A stretch of DNA of 64,000 bases from JAADFF01 sp013153035 (GTDB taxonomy: Bacteria > Coprothermobacterota > Coprothermobacteria > Coprothermobacterales > JAADFF01), in NCBI GenBank assembly GCA_026184435.1, contig CP046447.1. One strand, given 5' to 3'. Positions within the stretch are counted from its first letter, which is position 1. Every line of letters begins with the position of its first letter. Below are positions 48,402-56,650 of the stretch, in pieces. A model generated the notes under the pieces. It was given only the letters and a program-made list of their open reading frames with translations, was not told the DNA's origin and did not search any database. Position numbers and translations under genes: made by a program.

Positions 48402-51068
48402 TTAGCTTGATGTGCACATACTCCAGCCACACACAGGACATGTAATACAACCTGATTCATGGGATAGTTTTTCATTACCACAAACAGGACATACTGTTAC
48501 TTCTCCACTATCTTCCTTTACAGGCACCAGTTTTTCTGTCATCTCTATCTCAAGCATAGGCATTGGTGCCATGCCAGAAATATCTTCTTCATCAAAGAAA
48601 TCTCTTAGATAAGGATATCTGTGTACCAATCTATCTATCACCTTACGGGCATATGGGCTTGCGGGATATGGCTCATGATACTCCTTCTGGGTCTCTGCCA
48701 CATACACCTGCATATCCAGACTACCATCTCTGTACACGGTTACACCCTTAGCACCAAGTCTTTCAGCAAGCACAAACGCCTTCTTCACATCGGCAACAGA
48801 CACACTATTGGCCATATTGATAGTCTTAGAAATAGAATTTGTTATCCATTTCTGGAAGGTTGTTTGGGCTATAACATGGTCAGCCCAGTGTATATCCATG
48901 GCTGTAATAAATACCTCTTTCAGGTCTTCTGGTATATCTTCAAGGTCTTTGAGAGACCCACCAGCAGACGATATTTTCTCAAGAAGCACTTCATCAAACA
49001 TGCCTCTCTTTCTCAATACTTCTTCAAAGACCTTGTTGGTGTAATAGTAGGTACCCACCGTTGTCACCTTCTTAAAGACCAGCGAGAACAGTGGCTCAAT
49101 ACCAGAAGAGGTATCAGAAATCATAGATACAGAACCCGTAGGGGGTGCTGTCGTATGGTCTACATTGCGTATACCATACTGTTTTATCTCTTCCGCAAGC
49201 TTATCCCACGGTAGCGTAGGCTCACCAGTATATACCCCGGCTACTGGCAGTTTACCTTCCTTATAATCTGTCTCTTCCCAGTAAGAGAAAGGTCCTCTCT
49301 CCTTGGCAAGCTCAAGGCTCTCCTCCATAGAATAGTATGTGAGATATTCAGCCAGTCTTTCCATAAACTTGTAGCCCTCTTCAGACGTATAAGGTATACC
49401 CAGTCTAAATAGAGCATTGGCAACTCCCATAATACCTACACCAATGTTGCGACCGGCCCTTGTGTGGTCTCTAATTTTGTCTAGAGGGAAATTATTGACA
49501 TCTACGAAGTTGTCAAGAAGCCTTGCGGTTGTGCGTATAGTTTTAGCATATGCCTCCCAGTCAAAGTACGGTTTTTCCTCTTCATCATATCTTACAAATG
49601 CCTCGACATTGACAGAGGCAAGATTACAGGATTCATAGGGGTAAAGGAACTCTTCTCCACAAGGATTTGTGACTCTAATCTCCCCCAGCTTGTTTTTTCT
49701 GATGTTATACCTATTTCCGTTGTGGAAGTATAAAAATGCTGGGTCGCCCTTGGCCCATGCATACTCGGCCACTTTATCGAGAATTTCACGGGCTCTCATT
49801 TTCTGAAGTACAGCCTTATTTCTGGGGTTGATAAGGTCTATCTCCTCATCGGAGTAGACGGCTTCCCAGAAGTGCTCATCAGAACCAACGGAGAGGTTAA
49901 AAGTAGACAGGTAATTATCTCCCCTGTTTTTCTCTTTGGCCTTAATAAAGTCCATTACCTGTGGATGCCAATATTCCAGTATGGCCATACCTGCACCACG
50001 ACGGACACCACCCTGAGAGATAACAGAAAGTACCCTATCGTAAAGCTCAAGGAATGATATAGGGCCAGAGGCAACACCAACAGTTCTTTTAACAATATCA
50101 CCTTTTGGCCTTAGCACGCTTAGGTTAATACCCACTCCACCACCCATCTGGGCTATAATGGCCATCTCCTTGGCAGTATCCATAATGGCATCAAGGGAGT
50201 CATCTGTTGAAACAGTAAAACATGCTGAGAGCATACCCAGTGGCCTACCGGCATTGACAAGGGCTGGTGTGTTAGGCATAAACTGCTGATGTGTCATTCC
50301 CTTGAAAAATTCACGCACTTTCTGTTTAGCCTTATCAAAGTACTTGCCACTTTCAAGCATAGACAAAACTTTAGAAAGAGGATACTTCATATGTCCGTCT
50401 TGTGCAAGCAGGTCATAGAGATACAGAAACCTCTCAAAGTGATATTTATTTAGCGGAAAGCCTTCATCTATCTTGTAAAGATTATCAAACTGCTCTGGCT
50501 CTTCCTGCCACTTCTTTCTATATTCTTCAACTTCAGCCTTCATTTTATCGGTGTACTTGTGGCCACCGTCTTTATCAAATATAGCACCATCGTATAGGAT
50601 TTCTGGAATAGCACCGAGCACAGCCACACGGGTAAAGAGCCCGTCAACATCTTCAAGAAATCTATCAGGATCACTGGGATCCTTCCACAGATAACGGATT
50701 GTCAGTAACCTGACAGCATTGAGAGAAAATCTTTTTTCTGCAGGGGAAAGAGTATCTTTTTTCAGTAGTTTTTTCTTCTCTTCCCTAATCTGTCTCTTAC
50801 GCTCTCTGTATAGAATAAAGGCCTTGGCAACATCAAACAGGCCCCTACGCATAAATGTCAGCTCAATAACATCTTGCACCTGCTCCACCTGAGGTGTACC
50901 ACTGGGATATAGGTTCTCCAGTGTTTCAACAACCTCATCGACAATATCATCTACAAGGGTGGTAGAATACATACCCACCTCTTTGAGGGCACCACCAACA
51001 GCACGGACAATTCGACTACGGTCAAATGGCACCTGTCTTCCATCACGCTTTATAACATGGGTAATCAA
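48402..51068 (-). CDS. nrdJ: Class II adenosylcobalamin-dependent ribonucleotide reductase
   Basis: An 888-residue enzyme that reduces ribonucleotides to deoxyribonucleotides without oxygen, using adenosylcobalamin. Residues 1-95 form an ATP-cone (THVIKRDGRQVPFDRSRIVRAVGGAL). The core has MPNTPALVNAGRPLGMLSACFTVSTDDSL, GGVGINLSVLRPKG, the active-site region VTNPCGEEFLYPYESCNLASVN and PPTGSVSMISDTSSGIEPLFSLVF. The last 35 residues carry CPVCG and CPVCGWSMC, a cysteine-rich tail that passes electrons and binds zinc. The start is TTG 51068, seven bases after GGAGGG. No cobalamin riboswitch is evident in the short upstream region. No class I or III genes are seen. Confidence 0.95.
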   Translation of the reverse strand: MITHVIKRDGRQVPFDRSRIVRAVGGALKEVGMYSTTLVDDIVDEVVETLENLYPSGTPQVEQVQDVIELTFMRRGLFDVAKAFILYRERKRQIREEKKKLLKKDTLSPAEKRFSLNAVRLLTIRYLWKDPSDPDRFLEDVDGLFTRVAVLGAIPEILYDGAIFDKDGGHKYTDKMKAEVEEYRKKWQEEPEQFDNLYKIDEGFPLNKYHFERFLYLYDLLAQDGHMKYPLSKVLSMLESGKYFDKAKQKVREFFKGMTHQQFMPNTPALVNAGRPLGMLSACFTVSTDDSLDAIMDTAKEMAIIAQMGGGVGINLSVLRPKGDIVKRTVGVASGPISFLELYDRVLSVISQGGVRRGAGMAILEYWHPQVMDFIKAKEKNRGDNYLSTFNLSVGSDEHFWEAVYSDEEIDLINPRNKAVLQKMRAREILDKVAEYAWAKGDPAFLYFHNGNRYNIRKNKLGEIRVTNPCGEEFLYPYESCNLASVNVEAFVRYDEEEKPYFDWEAYAKTIRTTARLLDNFVDVNNFPLDKIRDHTRAGRNIGVGIMGVANALFRLGIPYTSEEGYKFMERLAEYLTYYSMEESLELAKERGPFSYWEETDYKEGKLPVAGVYTGEPTLPWDKLAEEIKQYGIRNVDHTTAPPTGSVSMISDTSSGIEPLFSLVFKKVTTVGTYYYTNKVFEEVLRKRGMFDEVLLEKISSAGGSLKDLEDIPEDLKEVFITAMDIHWADHVIAQTTFQKWITNSISKTINMANSVSVADVKKAFVLAERLGAKGVTVYRDGSLDMQVYVAETQKEYHEPYPASPYARKVIDRLVHRYPYLRDFFDEEDISGMAPMPMLEIEMTEKLVPVKEDSGEVTVCPVCGNEKLSHESGCITCPVCGWSMCTSS

Positions 51069-51084
51069 AGCAAAGCCCTCCTTT

Positions 51085-51111
51085 CATGAAAAGGGTAAGT
51101 CCCTTTTCATG
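51085..51111 (-). other. Perfect hairpin between the CruF-like gene and nrdJ
   Basis: An 11 bp perfect stem (CATGAAAAGGG / CCCTTTTCATG) with a five-base loop, placed just before the nrdJ ribosome site. It has no T-run on the minus strand, so it is not a classic terminator. It could be a processing site or a partial attenuator. Confidence 0.6.
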
Positions 51112-51114
51112 TTA

Positions 51115-51912
51115 TCAGAGGACATCGTACATAGAAGTTCCAAAAATTTCAATTAATAGAGATAAGACCACAGGCACAATGAGATAAGGTTTGGTAGCAT
51201 ACAGACCTGACCAGAAAAACACAATAAAAGAAGTCAAATAAAAGGCCCATCTAATCATGACTATATCTTGAGGTACAACCTCTTTTGTAAAACCATATAG
51301 TTTTACAATAATTCCAATAAATAACATTAATCCCCATAGAACATAATACATAACAAGATATGGCACATACTTCAAGGCGAACATACCACTAAGCCACAAG
51401 ATAGGATATGAAAGCCCCCACATAACATATATCCACCATGCTGGTTTTCTCATATTGGATAGAAATATATAAGAAAGTCCCACCACAAATCCGGCAAGAA
51501 ACCAACCCCAGAAATTGTAAAGGGGAATACCCATAAAATCAGTAGATGGCTGTAAACCTTTTTTCCATACCCAGACACCAGCATGTGCCATAACGGGGTC
51601 GAGAGCTATATCAATGATAAGTGTAAAAAAGGCAGTGGCAAATGGATATAAAACAATTGACAGATTAGAACGGCCTATAATTTGGATACTGGTAAAAATG
51701 ATAATCGCCCAACCAGAGGGGATAGCCAGAGGCACACCAAATGGCATTAATAAAAATCCATGGTAATCATAGGCATGTATGTAATTAACACCGAGTACCT
51801 CCATAATAAGACCCAACAGGAAAATAGATACGATAAATGCCCAATAATCCCTGTATTGATACAACATATACAGAAACATAAAAATTAGAAGCAACTCAAT
51901 AAAGATTGTCAC
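51115..51912 (-). CDS. Carotenoid-biosynthesis-like (CruF-family) membrane protein
   Basis: A protein of about 265 residues with eight or nine predicted membrane helices. The central part IDIALDPVMAHAGVWVWKKGLQ, then MGIPLYNFWGWFLAG, matches the carotenoid biosynthesis protein family (bisanhydrobacterioruberin hydratase CruF and relatives), including the aspartates. No other carotenoid gene is in the window, so a different lipid or isoprenoid role is possible. The start is GTG 51912, five bases after GGAGGTGA. It lies directly upstream of nrdJ with only a hairpin between them. The GVWVW segment weakly recalls the GIWVFFPP segment of the cassette membrane proteins, but I do not claim homology. 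Confidence 0.7.
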   Translation of the reverse strand: MTIFIELLLIFMFLYMLYQYRDYWAFIVSIFLLGLIMEVLGVNYIHAYDYHGFLLMPFGVPLAIPSGWAIIIFTSIQIIGRSNLSIVLYPFATAFFTLIIDIALDPVMAHAGVWVWKKGLQPSTDFMGIPLYNFWGWFLAGFVVGLSYIFLSNMRKPAWWIYVMWGLSYPILWLSGMFALKYVPYLVMYYVLWGLMLFIGIIVKLYGFTKEVVPQDIVMIRWAFYLTSFIVFFWSGLYATKPYLIVPVVLSLLIEIFGTSMYDVL

Positions 51913-51982
51913 AGCTTTCACCTCCAATCTCTATTTCATTTTACCTACAACATAATTTTCAAACATTCTTTAGAAATACCTC

Positions 51983-52011
51983 TTGACAATACAAAGAGTT
52001 TTATGCATAAT
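51983..52011 (+). promoter_or_regulatory. Near-consensus sigma-70 promoter of the micro-ORF unit
   Basis: TTGACA at 51983-51988, a 17-base spacer and CATAAT at 52006-52011. This is the best promoter match I found in the window. The expected transcript begins near 52018 with a small hairpin (CCATAT / ATATGG, 52018-52034). Confidence 0.75.
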
Positions 52012-52060
52012 GAATAGCCATATGCAGAATATGGTATATAGGTGTGAGGAGGTGATGCAT

Positions 52061-52180
52061 ATGCTAAGCATATACGATAGGCTGATGAAAACCCTCGTAT
52101 ATAAAGAGGATAAGAAGATACTACAAGGTGCAATGAATACAGCGGCATTAGGCGCCGTGGAAATGGGGCTGAGGTTCTAA
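52061..52180 (+). CDS. Micro-ORF 1, 39 residues
   Basis: A very short gene behind a near-consensus promoter and a strong ribosome site (GAGGAGGTGAT, then GCAT, then ATG). The product is MLSIYDRLMKTLVYKEDKK followed by ILQGAMNTAALGAVEMGLRF, an amphipathic peptide with a charged middle and a hydrophobic, small-residue C-terminal half. It shares a KEDK core followed by a Gly/Ala/Leu-rich helix with the next micro-ORF. Function unknown. It could be a signalling or membrane-active peptide, a small structural protein or a bacteriocin precursor. Confidence 0.6.
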   Translation: MLSIYDRLMKTLVYKEDKKILQGAMNTAALGAVEMGLRF

Positions 52181-52189
52181 CCTCAGCCC
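52166..52189. other. Strong hairpin between the two micro-ORFs
   Basis: An 11 bp perfect stem, GGGCTGAGGTT with AACCTCAGCCC, that overlaps the stop codon of the first micro-ORF. It is not followed by a T-run. It may partly end transcription or stabilise the upstream message. Confidence 0.6.
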
Positions 52190-52219
52190 TCTACCAAATT
52201 AAGAAAGGAGGTGATACAT

Positions 52220-52330
52220 ATGAAAAGGACAGAAAAGATATTTACAGTCAAACAGCAGCACAAAGAAGACAAGAACTACTTTACCGGTCTTCTGTTAGGA
52301 ACACTGGAGCTTCTTGCAAAGACTGCATAA
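52220..52330 (+). CDS. Micro-ORF 2, 36 residues
   Basis: A second tiny gene, 39 bases after the first, with an almost identical leader (AAAGGAGGTGATACAT, then ATG). The product is MKRTEKIFTVKQQHKEDK followed by NYFTGLLLGTLELLAKTA: a basic N-terminal half and a hydrophobic helix of about 16 residues. The KEDK core and the helix recall micro-ORF 1. Function unknown. Confidence 0.6.
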   Translation: MKRTEKIFTVKQQHKEDKNYFTGLLLGTLELLAKTA

Positions 52331-52352
52331 GCTCCCTCCCCTCTCCTCCGGC

Positions 52353-53252
52353 TCATTCTACTTTTATAAAATCTTCTACAATAGACCTCCATAGCTGGGC
52401 TGTCTTAGGAAAGTTGAACCCTCCGCCACCAAGTAGCACAACGGGAAACCCCCTCTTTCTGCTACACCGTGCGAGCACGGGAGCAACAGCATGATAGAAC
52501 CGTTCTGTCAGGTTAATACCACTCATAGGATCATCTTTGTGTCCATCTACACCAATCTGTATTATGAGAAGTTCGGGCATAAACGAGGGTATGATGCGAG
52601 GAAATAATGGCACCAACCTCTGTATGACACTCTCTTCCGACTCACCGGGTTTTACAGGTATATTGATATTTCTATCGTCATTTTCATCTTCATAGCCCGA
52701 CGTATAAGGATATTGGGTAGAAGGGTCTTGGTGGATAGAGATGGTAAACACATCGGGATCATCTTTAAATCCTTTCCATGTACCATCACCATGGTGGACA
52801 TCCCAGTCTATAACCATAACCCTATTTAGCCCATGATGCTTTCTGGCATACTCTATGCCCACACCAATATCATTGAAAATACAAAATCCCTTTCCCCTCT
52901 TCCTCTCTGCATGGTGCCAACCACCACATACATTAACGGCTACACCACCATGTTCAAGGGCCTTATCAATGGCCGTAAGGGTAGCTCCAACAGACCACAA
53001 AGCCGGTTCATAAAGACCTGCTGTTGGAGTATCTATAGAGGCAGGGGCACCATGCTTTACAAGACCCAGATACTCTGGGGTGTGGAACAAGAGTATCTCC
53101 TCATCGGTTGCCTTGCGTGGTGGCACTATCTCAATACCATCTATCTTGGCTATCTCCTCAGCCCCCCACTTGCACCTGATAGACCTCATAGGATGCCCTT
53201 CCCCAAAGTCGTAAGACAGTAGCTCGTCAAACCAAACAAGTGTTCCTTTCAC
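52353..53252 (-). CDS. Histone deacetylase family (AcuC/HDAC-like) hydrolase
   Basis: A protein of about 299 residues of the arginase/deacetylase fold. The active-site stretch reads GGWHHAERKRGKGFCIFNDIGVGIEYAR, then VMVIDWDVHHGDGTW, in which Asp and His bind zinc and the paired His act in catalysis. The third metal ligand is probably Asp in QIGVDGHKDDPMSG. The C-terminus has VVLLGGGGFN. Bacterial members deacetylate acetyl-lysine (AcuC), acetylpolyamines or other amides; the substrate here is not known. The start is GTG 53252, five bases after GGAGGTGAG. Confidence 0.92.
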   Translation of the reverse strand: MKGTLVWFDELLSYDFGEGHPMRSIRCKWGAEEIAKIDGIEIVPPRKATDEEILLFHTPEYLGLVKHGAPASIDTPTAGLYEPALWSVGATLTAIDKALEHGGVAVNVCGGWHHAERKRGKGFCIFNDIGVGIEYARKHHGLNRVMVIDWDVHHGDGTWKGFKDDPDVFTISIHQDPSTQYPYTSGYEDENDDRNINIPVKPGESEESVIQRLVPLFPRIIPSFMPELLIIQIGVDGHKDDPMSGINLTERFYHAVAPVLARCSRKRGFPVVLLGGGGFNFPKTAQLWRSIVEDFIKVE

Positions 53253-53421
53253 AACACTCACCTCCTATTAGTAAATAAAACTCGTATCAAATTAGAAGCA
53301 AACTAAAAAGAAACTATAGCGGCATATATCCCTATACCCGACACTGTTCCTTCATCTTCACGCTCCTAACCCCAAACAATTCAAGACCATATATAAAGCA
53401 ATCCACAGTGCCAATGTATAT

Positions 53422-54180
53422 CTATCCACTACTCTTTCCTCCAAATGAATAAAATGCATGCTTAACAGATTCTGATACAGAAATGGTGGCAAACGTTCTA
53501 TCAAGTATCAAACGATAGGCATCTTCAGATATAAAATCCTCACTGTAGTGCCATGGAAGCTTTTTTAATCTCACAATTTCCTTGAGCACCTGATTGGAAA
53601 TCGTATATGTACCCAGTTTTACACCGTGGATAACATTGCACTGCTCACATACAAGATAACCTTCATATGGCGTGTAGTACCACATCTCTTTTTCATCATA
53701 TTCCTTACCGCATATACCACATGTGGCACCACTCATAAATACACGATAGCCCATAACCCCAATGTATTCCAGCAAGAACTTGGCAATAGCCGTTTTACCT
53801 GTCATTTTAGAGTGCAAAAACGATACCAATGTATCCCACTCAGCATATGATTCGCTATCCTTCATAACACTACTATCAACTAAAGTGGCAATCCCCATAC
53901 GAAGCATAGGATATTTTCTGAGAAGTTTGGGGGGAAGAGTATCTACCTGAGCTGCTGTCAGCACATACCTATCTCCTATAGGATAGAGTATCATCTCGCC
54001 ACCTTCCAAGGGTTCAAACGATGCTCCCCATTTATGGGTGTCTTTCCTGGCACCACGAACAAGAACATCAATCTTTCCCAAATCAGATGTCAAGACAACA
54101 ATATAAATAGCCTTCTCATCTCTGTGAAGCCTTTTATCAAGGATAATACCGTGAGTGGAAATATACTTACTCCTGGCCAT
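53422..54180 (-). CDS. recO: DNA repair protein RecO
   Basis: A 252-residue protein of the RecFOR recombination pathway that helps load RecA on SSB-coated DNA. The N-terminal OB-fold reads HGIILDKRLHRDEKAIYIVVLTSDLGKIDVLVRGARK. The C-terminal helical part has a zinc site CGICG and CEQC. The ATG lies about 30 bases after the deoC stop, directly behind the deoC terminator. There is no clear Shine-Dalgarno sequence between the hairpin and the ATG. It ends the phoH-to-recO cluster in the usual place after era, though deoC and an endonuclease V gene intervene. Confidence 0.9.
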   Translation of the reverse strand: MARSKYISTHGIILDKRLHRDEKAIYIVVLTSDLGKIDVLVRGARKDTHKWGASFEPLEGGEMILYPIGDRYVLTAAQVDTLPPKLLRKYPMLRMGIATLVDSSVMKDSESYAEWDTLVSFLHSKMTGKTAIAKFLLEYIGVMGYRVFMSGATCGICGKEYDEKEMWYYTPYEGYLVCEQCNVIHGVKLGTYTISNQVLKEIVRLKKLPWHYSEDFISEDAYRLILDRTFATISVSESVKHAFYSFGGKSSG

Positions 54181-54206
54181 AATAAAAAGGAGGGGACCCC
54201 TCCCCT
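54181..54206 (-). terminator. Terminator after deoC, abutting the recO start
   Basis: On the minus strand, GGAGGGG and CCCCTCC pair, followed by TTTTTATT and then at once the recO ATG. A read-through or leaderless arrangement is possible. Confidence 0.7.
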
Positions 54207-54210
54207 CCCA

Positions 54211-55050
54211 TCAATATCCCTGTCCGTCGTCGGTCATATCGGCATCTTCACCGTGATACAGGGCTATATACTGCTCCATAATCTGCACCGTGCGAGATGT
54301 TCCCAGCCTATTGGCACCAGCTTCTATCATCTTCAGGGCAGCCTCTGCTGTGCGAATACCACCAGATGCCTTAACACCTTTATAAGGACCAACAACTTCT
54401 CTCAGCAACCTGACATCTTCCACAGTGGCTCCACCACCCAAGAAACCGGTAGATGTCTTTACAAAGTCGGCACCGGCTGCCATGGCTATAGCAGCGGCAA
54501 CCTTCTTTTCATCTTCTGTGAGAAGGCCTGTTTCCAATATGACCTTGACAACAACGTCTCTCTCCTCTCCACCGGCAGCTCTGATAACCTCGGCAATATG
54601 CTTTTCTACCATGTAATAGTTCTTTTCCTTAAGATAGCCTATAGGAATAACCATATCTACCTCATCTACACCCATTTCTACAACCTTTTCTGTCTCATAG
54701 GCCTTCATAAGGGCTGTACCGGCACCTAGCGGAAAGTCAATAACGGCAACAACAGCAACCCCGGTATCTGTCTCCTCTTCTTCCTCGATGACCATGGGGA
54801 ATTCATCGGCCACATTTTCTGGCTCAGGAATCTCCTCAATGTACTCTCCCTCAGGAATACCTGTGAGGTCACTAACCAGTTCCACAGCCAGTGGTACATG
54901 TATAGGATTGACACATACTCCGTAAAAACCATAATGATATGCCTCTTCAACAAGCTTACGTACCTGTGCTGTTGTAGCCTCAGGCTTCAGAAGCGTATGG
55001 TCAAAAAACCTTGCAAATTCTGTAGGCTTAAGCATATTCTTTTCCTCCAT
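54211..55050 (-). CDS. deoC: Deoxyribose-phosphate aldolase with acidic insertion
   Basis: A 279-residue TIM-barrel aldolase that splits 2-deoxyribose-5-phosphate to acetaldehyde and glyceraldehyde-3-phosphate. Motifs: FDHTLLKPEATTAQV, YGFYGVCVNP, VVAVIDFPLGAGTALMKAYET, the Schiff-base Lys region VVKVILETGLLTEDE and FVKTSTGFLGGGATVEDV. Standard DeoC is about 220 residues. The extra length is mainly an insertion of about 35 residues after SDLTG, rich in Glu and Pro (EEIPEPENVADEF, then EEEEETDTG). The start ATG 55050 follows GGGAGGT. Together with cdd in the same operon it fits nucleoside catabolism. Confidence 0.92.
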   Translation of the reverse strand: MEEKNMLKPTEFARFFDHTLLKPEATTAQVRKLVEEAYHYGFYGVCVNPIHVPLAVELVSDLTGIPEGEYIEEIPEPENVADEFPMVIEEEEETDTGVAVVAVIDFPLGAGTALMKAYETEKVVEMGVDEVDMVIPIGYLKEKNYYMVEKHIAEVIRAAGGEERDVVVKVILETGLLTEDEKKVAAAIAMAAGADFVKTSTGFLGGGATVEDVRLLREVVGPYKGVKASGGIRTAEAALKMIEAGANRLGTSRTVQIMEQYIALYHGEDADMTDDGQGY

Positions 55051-55051
55051 G

Positions 55052-55723
55052 TTATAAACCTCCCTCTTTCCTCAATTTATTGGCATATATGTGTGCACTG
55101 CGTATTACCTTAGGTATTTTATACCCATCGGCCATAGACTTGATGATTTCTACAGCCCTTTCCGGAGATATGCGATAACCCGGTGAGATATAAACAGGTC
55201 CTCCCCTCTTCCCCAGCTTCACCTCATAACCCAGCACCATACCATCTTCAGGGTCTATAACCTTACCATCTACAACATTACCATACAGGAGCTTCTTGGC
55301 AAAACCTATGGTCTTTTTGTCAAAGATAAAGCCCATATGTGTGGCAATACCAACACGCAGTGGATGAATAATGCCCTGTCCATCAAAGATGATAAGATCG
55401 AGGTCTCCAGCAATATCCTTCAGAAGCTCATACAAAAGAGGTCCTTCTCTAAACACAAGGTATGTGGGAATATAAGGAAATACATATTTTCCACTGTAGC
55501 CATACCAATCAAGCATCTTAAGAGATGGATACTCAAACACAGTGCATGCGGCATATGCATAAGGGGAATACATATTGGCAGACACATCGACAACACCAAA
55601 GACAAATCTATCTTTTAGGGGAGGCTCATCGTCAAGAATGAGCCTCTCCCTGATATAACGCTGAACTTCTCTTGCCTGCTTAAGATTCTTTGGGTAGAGT
55701 AAATCCGAGATCGGTAAGGACAC
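55052..55723 (-). CDS. nfi: Endonuclease V
   Basis: A 223-residue repair enzyme that cuts the second phosphodiester 3' of deoxyinosine and related lesions. Family motifs are FGVVDVSANMYSPYAYAACTV (catalytic Asp in VVDVS), PYIPTYLVFREGPLL (Tyr and catalytic Glu), LIIFDGQGIIHPLRVGIATHMGF (third acid) and YEVKLGKRGGPVYISPGYRI. Hypoxanthine forms faster by deamination at high temperature, so presence in a thermophile is expected. The start GTG 55723 overlaps the era gene by 44 bases and has GGAGAGGA just upstream. Confidence 0.9.
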   Translation of the reverse strand: MSLPISDLLYPKNLKQAREVQRYIRERLILDDEPPLKDRFVFGVVDVSANMYSPYAYAACTVFEYPSLKMLDWYGYSGKYVFPYIPTYLVFREGPLLYELLKDIAGDLDLIIFDGQGIIHPLRVGIATHMGFIFDKKTIGFAKKLLYGNVVDGKVIDPEDGMVLGYEVKLGKRGGPVYISPGYRISPERAVEIIKSMADGYKIPKVIRSAHIYANKLRKEGGL

Positions 55724-56597
55724 CGAGCTTTCCTCTCCAATCCTCTTTAACCTTCACCCACAGTTCAAGGTAGACCTTCTTACCCAAGATAAGCTCAAGC
55801 TCCTGTCTGGCCTGTGTACCTATCTCCTTAATACGCCTACCACCTTTGCCTATAATAATGGGCTTCTGGCTATCTTTTTCCACATATATAGTGGCATATA
55901 TAACTACAATATCCCCCTTATCCTCTAGCTTGTCTATAATAACAGCCGTGCTGTGGGGCACCTCTTCATGGGTTAGATATAGTATCTTCTCTCTGATAAT
56001 ATCAGATATACGTATGGCAAGGTCTACATCGGTACCCATCTCTGGTGGGAAAAATAGCGGTCCCTCTGGAAGGTATTTTGCCAAGGTTTTCTCTAAAGCA
56101 TCAATATTCCATCCTTTCAGTGCAGATACGGCAACAACATCACCAAACTCTGCAGGAAGACCTTCCACAAACGCAGATACAATATCGTCTACCTCGTTTC
56201 TATCAACAAGGTCTATCTTATTGACAACAAGTACACGGGGGACACTGAGAGACTGAAGATACTCGGCAATGTAAATATCACCCTTACCGGGTTTTCTTGT
56301 ACTGGCATCAACAATCATGACATTGACATCCATATCTTTAGCATACTTCAGGGCCGTCTTTGTCATAATCTCACCCAGCTTGTGAAACGGTTTGTGAATG
56401 CCGGGCAAATCTACCATAATCAGTTGATAGTCCTCTGTCGTCTTCACACCTCTGATAACATAGCGCGTTGTCTGTGGTTTGGGAGAAACAATTGACAGTT
56501 TCCAACCCAAGATTGTGTTCATAAGTGTGGATTTTCCTACATTAGGTCTTCCGATAAAGCCGGCAAATCCCGACCTAAATCCTTCTTTTACCTCCAC
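55680..56597 (-). CDS. era: GTPase Era
   Basis: A 305-residue GTPase needed for 16S rRNA maturation and 30S assembly. G domain: G1 GRPNVGKST, G2 region TTRYVIRGV, G3 VDLPGIHKP, G4 NKIDLVDR. The C-terminal KH domain contains IVYATIYVEKDSQKPIIIGKGGRRIKEIGTQAR. Length and domain order are normal. The start GTG 56597 follows GGAGGTATA. It lies in the classic order after cdd. Confidence 0.97.
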   Translation of the reverse strand: MEVKEGFRSGFAGFIGRPNVGKSTLMNTILGWKLSIVSPKPQTTRYVIRGVKTTEDYQLIMVDLPGIHKPFHKLGEIMTKTALKYAKDMDVNVMIVDASTRKPGKGDIYIAEYLQSLSVPRVLVVNKIDLVDRNEVDDIVSAFVEGLPAEFGDVVAVSALKGWNIDALEKTLAKYLPEGPLFFPPEMGTDVDLAIRISDIIREKILYLTHEEVPHSTAVIIDKLEDKGDIVVIYATIYVEKDSQKPIIIGKGGRRIKEIGTQARQELELILGKKVYLELWVKVKEDWRGKLGVLTDLGFTLPKES

Positions 56598-56650
56598 GGC
56601 TATACCTCCTAAGCATTTGTTTTATATGTATACATTACCAAAACATCCCA

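Noticed and set aside
51069..51114. A cobalamin riboswitch before nrdJ
   Set aside because: Only 46 bases and one simple hairpin separate nrdJ from the preceding gene; none of the riboswitch core is visible.
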